Shown here one piece after another: positions 1-7,059 of a stretch of 31,477 nt of DNA. Positions within the stretch are counted from its first letter, which is position 1. Each line of letters begins with the position of its first letter. The DNA comes from CAYFMH01 sp964344775. GTDB taxonomy: Bacteria > Patescibacteriota > Gracilibacteria > UBA4473. A model generated the notes under the pieces. It was not told the origin of the DNA and searched no databases. It saw only the letters and a program-made list of their open reading frames with translations. The stretch covers positions 1 to 31,477 of the forward strand of contig CAYFOO010000010.1 of the NCBI GenBank assembly GCA_964344775.1, written 5' to 3'. The translations under genes and the position numbers were made by a program.

Positions 1-46
1 ATTATCCCCATTTCTTCTCTCCGAACAACTTTATTGTGCAGAAAGT

Positions 47-283
47 CTAATTAACATCATAAACTTTTCCAGGAGTGTTTTGTTGATACATAGAAATTAA
101 ACTTCTTCCGGTAGCATCACATTTTCTTCGATAAAGCTTGTGTTCATTCCTCCATGCTAATCTCCGCCTCTGTCTTTCTTCCGGACAAAAAGTCGGTACT
201 GACACGCCCATCTTTTTATAAAATTTTAGATCTTCTTTGGTGATCTCAAATTCTTTCCCGGAAACAGCACAGGTTTTTTTCAT
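47..283 (-). pseudogene. Truncated N-terminal copy of the cysteine-rich paralogue family
   Basis: This reading frame encodes 78 residues that match the first part of the five full-length paralogues at 3747-12008. It has the invariant start MKKTCAVSGKEFEI, then the FYKKMGV segment, CPEER, and the RRKCDATG ribbon. It ends at a TAG directly after the residues KVYDVN, where the complete copies continue with the WW..DP..YGRDFDFNRPFF linker. The 46 bases left to the window edge do not read on as the family in any frame, so the rest of the gene is missing rather than merely frameshifted. I chose ATG at 283 because it gives the family N-terminus; the preceding in-frame codons lie inside yoeB. Its start overlaps the yoeB stop as TAATG, so it is probably translationally coupled to the toxin gene. 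It could be a decayed copy or a working stand-alone zinc-ribbon domain. Confidence 0.6.
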
Positions 284-537
284 TAGTAATGATAACGACA
301 AGCCAAAACCACAATGGATTTCTTTTCCACCTTATAAACCAACCGATGCTCTCGGTCAATTCGTCGTGACCAACAACCTGAAAAGGCATATTTCAGAGGC
401 TCAGGTTTTCCTGTCCCTGAAAACGGAGTTTTCAATATTTCTTTAAAAAGTTTAAATATTTTTAAAGCCTTTTTGGGATCATTTTTAACCCAATATGATA
501 AATCATCTAGTGCATTTGTGCTAAATTCCAATGGCAT
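283..537 (-). CDS. yoeB: YoeB/Txe family mRNA interferase toxin
   Basis: The 84-aa product is full length for the family and follows the Escherichia coli YoeB pattern closely: TPFxGxGKPEPLK, SGxWSRRI, EHRLVY and the C-terminal CRYHY. YoeB is a RelE-fold endoribonuclease that cleaves mRNA at the ribosomal A site; the Glu, Arg, His and terminal Tyr positions used by the family are all visible here. Its start lies inside the end of the antitoxin gene (17-bp overlap), which is the usual arrangement for coupled toxin translation. The TAA stop shares its last base with the ATG of the truncated cysteine-rich gene. The call is secure by sequence; activity is inferred. Confidence 0.95.
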   Translation of the reverse strand: MPLEFSTNALDDLSYWVKNDPKKALKIFKLFKEILKTPFSGTGKPEPLKYAFSGCWSRRIDREHRLVYKVEKKSIVVLACRYHY

Positions 538-796
538 CAGCTAACTCATTAACATTATTAAAAGTCGTTCTTTTGCTTTTTGTCTCTTCTAGGGATTCCA
601 AAAGGCGTTTAGCATTTTTTGGAGATCGGAGAAGATAAGCGGTTTCTTCTAGGGCGAGAAAGTCTTCTTCGGAAATAATGACCACGTTTTCCCCATTTCT
701 TCTTTCTACGAGGAGCGTGACGTTTTCTTCGCAGACTTTGTCAAAAGAATGCTTGAGGTTTTGCCGAGCTTTTGCATAGGAAATGGTCTGGTTCAT
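521..796 (-). CDS. yefM: YefM family antitoxin (Phd/YefM fold)
   Basis: This 91-aa protein matches YefM: an N-terminal ISYAKARQNL segment, ERRNGENVVIISEEDFLALEETAYLLRSPKNA through the middle, then a charged C-terminal tail that would wrap YoeB. The N-terminal half is the Phd/YefM DNA-binding dimer fold; the tail neutralises the toxin. A longer reading from 829 is possible, but it would begin inside the promoter and operator, so I chose ATG at 796. It is the first gene of the yefM-yoeB operon and likely represses it through the paired TGTACA sites just upstream. Expression should be conditional on toxin:antitoxin ratio, as in known YefM-YoeB systems. Confidence 0.95.
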   Translation of the reverse strand: MNQTISYAKARQNLKHSFDKVCEENVTLLVERRNGENVVIISEEDFLALEETAYLLRSPKNAKRLLESLEETKSKRTTFNNVNELADAIGI

Positions 797-809
797 GTTT
801 TTAGAATTA

Positions 810-849
810 TGTACAGGAGTATTGTACATTTTATTTTTTAAAAAATCAA
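810..849 (-). promoter_or_regulatory. yefM-yoeB promoter with paired TGTACA operator
   Basis: Reading leftwards, TTGATT (849-844) and TACAAT (826-821) are separated by exactly 17 bp, a good sigma-70-type promoter. Two copies of TGTACA lie at 823-828 and 810-815, 13 bp centre to centre. The first overlaps the -10 box and the second lies near the expected transcription start. In E. coli, YefM-YoeB binds paired palindromes with TGTACA cores, so these are very likely the autoregulatory operator sites. Confidence 0.8.
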
Positions 850-868
850 GTAAAAATTTAATATTTTA

Positions 869-3091
869 TTACACCATCGGTTCCTCAAATTTTGTTTCTT
901 CAAAAGAATCATTGGCAGGTCCTCCTCCTTTCGGGTCAAGTTTGCCTTCTTCCCATTGCTGGAGAATTTTTTCCACTTCTCCTACGGGTTTAGCATAATT
1001 GGTTCTTGAGTGCTCAACACATTCTTTGGCAAAATGAGTTTCTGGGATGTTCATATCGAGTGTTCGCCCAGAGAAAGCCTCACGAAGTTCGCCATCGATC
1101 GACATTTTGCAATAAAAATCCCGCACGCCGAGATTGATGATGTCCCGTTCAGAAAATCGAGGATTGTACTCTCCAGCCAAAATTTGAGCATCTTCTCCGC
1201 CAACTCGAAAGGTTACCATGGATCCCACATTCCCAAAGACTGTCGTCCTGATTTTATCTGAAAGTTGGCCGAGGAACTGGTGGGCAATTGTGAGGTTCAA
1301 TCGATATTTTCTCGCTTCGGAAAGAATCTCATCGAAAGTGTCAGTGGCAAAGTTCTGGAATTCGTCCACGTAGAGATAAAAATCTACTCGCTTTTCTTCC
1401 GCGGTATCAGCTCGACTCATCGCGGCTTGATAAAGCTTCGTCACCACGATGGCTCCCATGAGGGCGGCATTTTCTTCCCCAAGAATCCCCTTGGAGACTT
1501 TCATGAGGAAGATTTTTTTATTGTCCATGATTTCTCGAAAGTCGATTTTATTTTCTGGTTGTCCGACGATGTTTCGGATCATGTTGGTAGAGACGAATTG
1601 TCCGACTTTGTTCAGTAGCGGTGTGATCGCTTCGTTATCAAATTTCTCCGACCAGCCCGCAAACTCATTTACCCAGAAGTTTTTCACCACGTTGTCCTGG
1701 ATATTTCTCACAATGGTCTGTCGATAATTTTTATCCGTCAGCATTTTCAAAATCGAGAGGATGGTTGTTCCCGGCGTGTCGAGCAAAGCCAGCGTGGTGT
1801 ATCGGAGCACGTGTTCGAGTCGTGGTGTCCAGTTGGCTCCAAATAGTTTTTTGAAAATCTCAATAAATCCAATCGTTACACGAATTTTCAACTCTGGTGG
1901 CACTTGAGCCAAGGGATTGAAACTGATGGGGAAATCTAGATCCGAAGGATCAAAAATCACCACATCTTTCATTCTCTCTTCTGGAATCACTTTTAAAATA
2001 TTGTCGACCAAATCTCCATGTGGATCGAGTACCCCTACCCCTTTTCCATTCAAAATATCATTTTCGATCAACAGTTCGAGCAGTTTGGACTTTCCAGAAC
2101 CAGATTTCCCCACAGAATACAGATGTCTTCGTCGATCTGCTCGTTTGATCCCAAAAGGAATTTTTTGTCCGTGAAAATTGGTTTCTCCAAAAAAGGAAGT
2201 AGTTTTGTCGGTTTTATCGGTCGGCAAATCCGCGGGGGGTTCTGCTTTTTTTGAGAGCACATGGATGAGGTTTGGCACTTCTTGTTCATTGGGCAGATGG
2301 AAGAGCGTGGCTAATTCTTTGGTTGAAAGCAGGAATCCGCTTTTTAGTGTTCGATTGTGGAAATTTTTCAGTCCGGTGAAATTCTTTTGAACTTTTTTGT
2401 GCTTAATTTGGTTGAGATCAAGGGTATTAAAATTTTGCATTGCCCCAAGTATGGCCTGTATTTTGGGATCTGGATTTTTGTTCGGATCGTCAGAAAAAGC
2501 GGCAATTCTAATATTTGCCCGAAAAAGACGGCCGGAAACTTTTTCTGTCATTTTTGGATCAAAGTCTTTGTCTCCGCCTTTTTTAAACCAATATTTTGTG
2601 CGGAAAAGATGTCGGATCTTATCCAGTTTTCTTCGGATACCAACTTTGAAATGATGCATGCCGGTGTCTTTTTCTACTTGTGCAACGATCTGAATCCAAA
2701 CACCTTCACCAGGAGTGGATTTCGACAATACATTCAGCACTCCAGACAAACTGTCTCCTTCGAATTCCCGAAAATCTCGAAGCGGAAAAAGATCGTTTCT
2801 CACGAGAGAGAGTTCAGTACTGAGAAACTGTGTTGTTTTTTTAATTTTTTTCGTAAAATCTGGAATTTCCACAATATCTGACTCTGGAGCCATGGCGTAG
2901 ATCTCTCCATTTACTACTTGAGCAGTAGCCGGATCAGCAGTGAAACAAAAAGCAATATTTTGTCCCATCACGATCAGCTCAAAAGAGACTTTTTTCCCTC
3001 GCAAAGTTTCATGCAAGTGTGATAAAACACCTTCAAACGCGGCGGCGTTTTTATTGTTTTCCTGAGGAATGCGAATGAGATAGGTTTTCAC
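869..3091 (-). CDS. VirD4/TraG-like type IV secretion coupling ATPase
   Basis: The 740-aa protein has a Walker A motif GKSGSGKS at residues 328-335, followed by GVLDPHGDLVD, and a Walker B segment YLYVDEFQNF at 572-581. The region after Walker B (SEARKYRLNLTIAHQ, then QL..KIR...FGNVGS) is typical of the TraD/VirD4 coupling-protein and TraM-recognition group in the HerA/FtsK superfamily. The first 300 residues are a cytoplasmic-looking alpha/beta region with no obvious membrane helices, unlike classical VirD4. It probably moves DNA or substrate into a type IV secretion or pilus channel, with the VirB4-like ATPase at 27354-29351 as a candidate partner. The start is GTG at 3091, directly after a promoter. 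No mating-pair channel proteins or relaxase are seen in the window. Confidence 0.85.
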   Translation of the reverse strand: MKTYLIRIPQENNKNAAAFEGVLSHLHETLRGKKVSFELIVMGQNIAFCFTADPATAQVVNGEIYAMAPESDIVEIPDFTKKIKKTTQFLSTELSLVRNDLFPLRDFREFEGDSLSGVLNVLSKSTPGEGVWIQIVAQVEKDTGMHHFKVGIRRKLDKIRHLFRTKYWFKKGGDKDFDPKMTEKVSGRLFRANIRIAAFSDDPNKNPDPKIQAILGAMQNFNTLDLNQIKHKKVQKNFTGLKNFHNRTLKSGFLLSTKELATLFHLPNEQEVPNLIHVLSKKAEPPADLPTDKTDKTTSFFGETNFHGQKIPFGIKRADRRRHLYSVGKSGSGKSKLLELLIENDILNGKGVGVLDPHGDLVDNILKVIPEERMKDVVIFDPSDLDFPISFNPLAQVPPELKIRVTIGFIEIFKKLFGANWTPRLEHVLRYTTLALLDTPGTTILSILKMLTDKNYRQTIVRNIQDNVVKNFWVNEFAGWSEKFDNEAITPLLNKVGQFVSTNMIRNIVGQPENKIDFREIMDNKKIFLMKVSKGILGEENAALMGAIVVTKLYQAAMSRADTAEEKRVDFYLYVDEFQNFATDTFDEILSEARKYRLNLTIAHQFLGQLSDKIRTTVFGNVGSMVTFRVGGEDAQILAGEYNPRFSERDIINLGVRDFYCKMSIDGELREAFSGRTLDMNIPETHFAKECVEHSRTNYAKPVGEVEKILQQWEEGKLDPKGGGPANDSFEETKFEEPMV

Positions 3092-3127
3092 TCAGTTTTT
3101 TGTAGCATGTTTTTTGTATTTCGACAA
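3092..3127 (-). promoter_or_regulatory. Promoter for the VirD4-like gene, possibly leaderless
   Basis: Reading leftwards, TTGTCG (3127-3122) and TACAAA (3104-3099) are spaced 17 bp. The expected start of transcription falls at about 3092, at or next to the GTG start codon at 3091, so the mRNA may have essentially no leader. This is a motif match only. Confidence 0.4.
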
Positions 3128-3135
3128 ATTTTTGT

Positions 3136-3687
3136 TTAAATAAAAAGGTTTTCAGGATTATTTCTGTCTTTTTCCCAATTCATTGGATTGTCGATGATGT
3201 ATTGGCGAATTCGGTTCAATTCGTCTTCGTTTCGCACAATGTGATCGTAAAAATTTTTTTGCCATAGGAAATTTTCATATTCATTTTTGTTCGCCCATTT
3301 TTTTGTCCCCCCTTTGAAATGATTAATAATGGATGAAATGGATTTGGGGGGTAATTTACCAAATTGTGTTTGCGTAGAAACACGCCAATGGCGTGTTTCT
3401 ACGCTTTCATTTTGAATAAAAATAATCCCGTGAATATGGTTTGGCATCACCACAAATTCATCCAAAATCACGTGTTTGTGGATATTCTCTATTTCTTTCC
3501 AAAAATTTTCGGCAATTTTACCAATGGGCGAAAGAAACATCCTTTCTTTTTTTATCTTTCCAAAATCATGTTTCCGATCTTTTGTGCAGATGGTTATGAA
3601 ATATGCACCATCGGCAGAATAATCCCAATCTTTCAGACGCATCGATTTTGTTCGATATTTGCCCTGGAATTTTTGTGAATTCTCCAT
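3136..3687 (-). CDS. REP-associated tyrosine transposase (RAYT, Y1/HUH family)
   Basis: The 183-aa protein belongs to the Y1 transposase family. It has the opening W.YS..G.YFITICT strand, the metal-binding HUH motif HIH at residues 84-86 within VVMPNHIHGIIF, and a conserved C-terminal helix with the likely catalytic Tyr163 in RIRQYIIDNP. RAYTs are domesticated single-strand transposases that process REP palindromes; they are normally single-copy and flanked by the REPs they recognise. Here a REP-like palindrome lies just upstream (3700-3730). A second, perfect one lies within the gene and encodes residues of about 95-106 in the variable loop after the HUH strand. The frame is intact across it. 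It is on the same strand as its neighbours, between the cysteine-rich array and the VirD4-like gene. Confidence 0.9.
   Translation of the reverse strand: MENSQKFQGKYRTKSMRLKDWDYSADGAYFITICTKDRKHDFGKIKKERMFLSPIGKIAENFWKEIENIHKHVILDEFVVMPNHIHGIIFIQNESVETRHWRVSTQTQFGKLPPKSISSIINHFKGGTKKWANKNEYENFLWQKNFYDHIVRNEDELNRIRQYIIDNPMNWEKDRNNPENLFI
3372..3404. repeat. REP-like perfect palindrome inside the RAYT coding sequence
   Basis: Sixteen-base arms (3372-3387 and 3389-3404) are perfectly complementary around a single central A. The arm begins GCGTAGAAACACGCCA. The unit is 33 bp, exactly 11 codons, and lies in frame within the RAYT gene. The same arm sequence recurs upstream of the gene. Confidence 0.9.
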
Positions 3688-3699
3688 TTTTATTTTCCT

Positions 3700-3730
3700 T
3701 GTAGAAACATGACAATGGCGTGTTTCTACA
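3700..3730. repeat. REP-like imperfect palindrome upstream of the RAYT gene
   Basis: This is a 31-bp near-palindrome with arms TGTAGAAACATGACA and TGGCGTGTTTCTACA. Two arm positions do not match; one of them would be a G-T wobble. It is related to the perfect copy inside the RAYT gene. It sits between the RAYT start (3687) and the end of the nearest cysteine-rich gene (3747), and may also act as a weak hairpin at the end of that operon. Confidence 0.85.
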
Positions 3731-3746
3731 GTAATATGTTTTTACA

Positions 3747-5399
3747 TTAATTTACAATTTCCAAATAACATTTTTCACAAAACACCTTCTCCGGTCTTTT
3801 TGGAGCGAACGTAGTTTGGATGTCTGTGCCACATTTATCACAAGTTCGATCAAAAATAAGGTAAGGATTATGTGCTTTAACTTTTTCTGCGTGACGAACA
3901 TCAGGATGTTTCCGAGGGAGAGGAAGATTCGTTTTTCGATAAAATTCCAGTTCTGATTTTTGAATTTTAAAAGGTTGTCCTGATACTTCACAACAAATGA
4001 CATATTCTAGAGCCGCATCTGGAACTTCAGAAATAGTAGCTGGTAAAACACTTGGATCTCGAATTATTTTTTTAGCATTTGTGATTTTTTTGTCCGGATC
4101 CACCCAATTCCAGCCTTCTGCCAAAGCTTCTTCCTTTTCTAAAGGATAATGTTCTCCTGCTGCAGTTTCATTATAACTCCAAGAACTCCACTCACGTGGG
4201 AAAAAATTCCCCCATTCTCCCGTGGATTTCATATGTTCGATTATCTTAGGGACTAATGCTTCATATTCTTCACGTGAGTATTGTTTGTTGAGAATACAAT
4301 ATTTCTTTTGTCTCAATCCTGCACAACCAAAACAATTGCTGGTTCCAGAAATAAGCTGACAATAATAATTATCACTAGACCCTTTCCAGGTCATCATACA
4401 ACAAACATTATTAGTACAGTTTTCACCTGTCGCCAAACAATTGTAGATCCAAGCAGAATTTTTCCCAAAATAATCGTAGTCCTGACAATTATTTGATTCA
4501 TAGACATAATTACAATATTTACAATTTTCTAATTCTTCCGAATAAAAACAGTGATAACTATTTTTTACATGAAAAATATTATCCCCCGAGAAATTTTCGT
4601 TTCCATAACCGTAATAATATTTTTTAGGAAGACTAAGAACCAGTTTTTTAAATTCCTGCTTGAATTTTTGTAAAGCGTCATAATCTTCTAATTCTTTTTT
4701 CTTGGCTTCAAATTCTTCCTGACTGACTTTTTGATTCAAAATGTAATAATTTTTTTGTGATAAGTTTACGCAGCCAAGGCAATTACTACATTGACGACAA
4801 TCCAAGAGAAACATACTATCTCGGCATCCAGTACAACGTTTCCCAAAAAGAAGGTTGTAGCAAGTATCACAATCCTGACACTCATAACAAATTTCACACT
4901 TGGTTACTCCATCACAATCTACACAATCTCGACTAAATTTCCCATTAAAAATATAACAACAGTCTTCACATCCATCCATATTAAATCCCAGATAACAATT
5001 TCGACACCATCCAAGGCCATTACAATAATCTGAATTTTCATTTTCGTAGCCATACTGGTGGGGAATCGGTACTTCAAAAAATAATTCTTTAAATTGATCA
5101 AAAAACGGCCGATTAAAATCAAAATCCCGTCCATACTGAAAAGGGTCCCACTGTTCGGACCACCAGTAATTTCTTTCGTATACTTTGTGTTTACTGGTTG
5201 GAGGACAACAAGATATCAGAGGTTTTTTTGTGGCATCACACTGGCGACGATAAAGTTTATGGGGGCGAAAAATTAAACGTCGTTTTGCCCTCTCTTCTGG
5301 ACAAAGTGCTGGAACCGGTACCCCCATTTTCTCATAAAACTTGAGATCTTCTTCCGTGATCTCAAATTCTTTTCCGGAGACAGCACAAGTTTTTTTCAC
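3747..5399 (-). CDS. Cysteine-rich zinc-ribbon repeat protein, array copy 1
   Basis: This 550-aa family member has roughly 40 cysteines. The order is an N-terminal ribbon-like module (residues 1-75: CAVSGKEFEI, FYEKMGVPVP, LCPEER, RRQCDA), a linker with YGRDFDFNRPFF, a first Cys-rich block, a linker, a second Cys-rich block ending NCFGC..LRQKKYCILNKQYSREEY, a conserved spacer (HMKSTGEWG.FFP), and a C-terminal ribbon module. In this copy the first C-terminal knuckle is damaged: HPDV replaces CPDC, while the CDKC and CEKC pairs remain. There is no signal peptide or membrane helix, so it is probably cytoplasmic and metal-binding; this is inference. It starts with GTG at 5399, 2 nt after the stop of copy 2, and is the last gene of the array. 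I do not recognise a named function. Confidence 0.85.
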   Translation of the reverse strand: MKKTCAVSGKEFEITEEDLKFYEKMGVPVPALCPEERAKRRLIFRPHKLYRRQCDATKKPLISCCPPTSKHKVYERNYWWSEQWDPFQYGRDFDFNRPFFDQFKELFFEVPIPHQYGYENENSDYCNGLGWCRNCYLGFNMDGCEDCCYIFNGKFSRDCVDCDGVTKCEICYECQDCDTCYNLLFGKRCTGCRDSMFLLDCRQCSNCLGCVNLSQKNYYILNQKVSQEEFEAKKKELEDYDALQKFKQEFKKLVLSLPKKYYYGYGNENFSGDNIFHVKNSYHCFYSEELENCKYCNYVYESNNCQDYDYFGKNSAWIYNCLATGENCTNNVCCMMTWKGSSDNYYCQLISGTSNCFGCAGLRQKKYCILNKQYSREEYEALVPKIIEHMKSTGEWGNFFPREWSSWSYNETAAGEHYPLEKEEALAEGWNWVDPDKKITNAKKIIRDPSVLPATISEVPDAALEYVICCEVSGQPFKIQKSELEFYRKTNLPLPRKHPDVRHAEKVKAHNPYLIFDRTCDKCGTDIQTTFAPKRPEKVFCEKCYLEIVN

Positions 5400-5401
5400 A
5401 A

Positions 5402-7057
5402 TTAATCTACTACCTCAAGATAACATTTTTCGCAATATATTTTTTCAGGACGCGAAGGATGAAAAGTTGTTTGAATATCCACACCACATTTATCACACTT
5501 CCGATCATAGAGCTGACGAGGATTTCTCAGTTTCATCCGATTCGCATGCCGACAATCCGGACATTTATGCGGAATCGGTAGACCCATTTTTCGGTAAAAA
5601 GAAAGTTCTGCTTTTTGAATTTTGTAGTTTTTGCCACAAGCTTTACAGGCAAGAACTTCCTGACATATTTCATCTGGAACATCAGAAATGTTGTCTGGGA
5701 TTTGGTAGGTTTGTGGTTGATAATTTTTATCATCTTCATCCTTCCATTTCCAGCCCTTGGATAGAACTTCTTCTTTGGTCATGGGGAAGTATTCTTGAGC
5801 TGTTGTTTCGTTGTAGCCAAAAGGAGATATTTGGGTTGGGAAAAACTTTCCCCATTCCCCTGTTGATTTCATATGTTCAATAATTTTTGGAACTAATTCT
5901 TCGTATTCTTCTTTGGTGTATTGTTTGTTGAGAATACAGTATTTTTTATGATTTTTTAAGCTCATGCATCCAAAACAGTTATTTGAATTTATCACTTGTC
6001 CACAATAGGTTAAATCGTAGTTTCCATCCCAACAATCAAAGCAAAAGGAAAGGTTTTGGGAATTATGTCCGCAGCAGACTGTTTCATATAGTATTTCTGT
6101 GTTATATCCAAAAAAAGAAGTATCAAAGCAATTTTTAGCTCCATGTCTCATAAAAAAAGCATTTTTACAATCTTCTGCCTCGTGACAATCAAAACAATTT
6201 TTGCAATTTTTACAGTTTTCTAGGTTTTCTCCAGTTGAGTTTTCACATTTCAAAATATTCGCAAATTTATGGGGGTGATTAGTTGAAAAATCTTTGAAAT
6301 GCTTCTTTAAATCTTCAATGGAAGTAAAAGAATTTAAATTTAATTCTCTTAGTTTTTTAAAATATTCTTCTTCTGAATATGGTTGATTGGCAAAGTAATA
6401 TTTTTTATTTCTTAGATTTGTACAACCAAAACAATAAGAACAGCCAATACAATCTCTTAAAAACCAAGAATCAGAACAGTTTTTAGATCTTAAAGAGAAA
6501 AACGTTTGGTAACATTTAATACATTCTACACATTGATAACAAAGTTCAGAGCCATCTATCGATATGCAGTCAATACAGTCTTTTGAATAATCTACTCCAT
6601 CACAGTAATAGCAATTCTCATCCATTCCTGCATTAAAAGTTAAATAACAATTTTTTAGCCATCCATAACCATTGCAAAATTCAGAATTTTCATTATTTCC
6701 TGTAACGGCTGCATGAGGATGAGGGATGGTGTTTTTTAATTCTAAAAATTGTTCAAAAAATGGTCGATTAAAATCAAAATCTCGTCCATATTCTAACGGA
6801 TCAAATTTGTCACTAATCCATTCTGAAAGATGATAGACTGGAAAAATGGCTTCTGGGGTGTACATAGAAATTATGTTTTTTCCACTGGCATCACACTTTC
6901 TTTGGTAAATTTTTCGTCGATTTCTAAAAATTAATCTTTTTTTTAACCGTTCCTCTGGACACAAAGTCGACACCGGCACGCCCATCTTTTCATAAAACTT
7001 AAGATCCTCATCCGTAATCTCAAATTCTTTGCCGGAGGCAGCACAGGTTTTTTTCAC
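5402..7057 (-). CDS. Cysteine-rich zinc-ribbon repeat protein, array copy 2
   Basis: This 551-aa copy shows the architecture most clearly. The N-terminal module has cysteines at 5, 33 and 55. Cys-rich block one spans about 122-233, with CxxC pairs at 149, 161 and 173 (exactly 12 apart). Block two spans about 271-385. Both blocks end in CFGC..L...KKY followed by (Q/K)(P/Q)Y and an EEY helix, so the middle looks internally duplicated. The C-terminal module has four complete CxxC pairs (471/474, 499/502, 521/524, 542/545), and its CxxCGKxYxI...FYRKMGLPIP..CPDCR pattern resembles the zf-trcl-type zinc ribbon. The N-terminal module is the same sequence pattern with half of the cysteines lost. It starts at GTG 7057, 2 nt after copy 3. 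Function is unknown. Confidence 0.85.
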   Translation of the reverse strand: MKKTCAASGKEFEITDEDLKFYEKMGVPVSTLCPEERLKKRLIFRNRRKIYQRKCDASGKNIISMYTPEAIFPVYHLSEWISDKFDPLEYGRDFDFNRPFFEQFLELKNTIPHPHAAVTGNNENSEFCNGYGWLKNCYLTFNAGMDENCYYCDGVDYSKDCIDCISIDGSELCYQCVECIKCYQTFFSLRSKNCSDSWFLRDCIGCSYCFGCTNLRNKKYYFANQPYSEEEYFKKLRELNLNSFTSIEDLKKHFKDFSTNHPHKFANILKCENSTGENLENCKNCKNCFDCHEAEDCKNAFFMRHGAKNCFDTSFFGYNTEILYETVCCGHNSQNLSFCFDCWDGNYDLTYCGQVINSNNCFGCMSLKNHKKYCILNKQYTKEEYEELVPKIIEHMKSTGEWGKFFPTQISPFGYNETTAQEYFPMTKEEVLSKGWKWKDEDDKNYQPQTYQIPDNISDVPDEICQEVLACKACGKNYKIQKAELSFYRKMGLPIPHKCPDCRHANRMKLRNPRQLYDRKCDKCGVDIQTTFHPSRPEKIYCEKCYLEVVD

Positions 7058-7059
7058 AA

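Noticed and set aside
521..829. Longer yefM start at 829
   Set aside because: It would put the first codons inside the operator and -10 box; the family N-terminus begins at 796.
2357..2881. Plus-strand 174-aa frame opposite the VirD4-like gene
   Set aside because: It is antisense to a well-supported ATPase gene and has biased, low-complexity composition without any motif.
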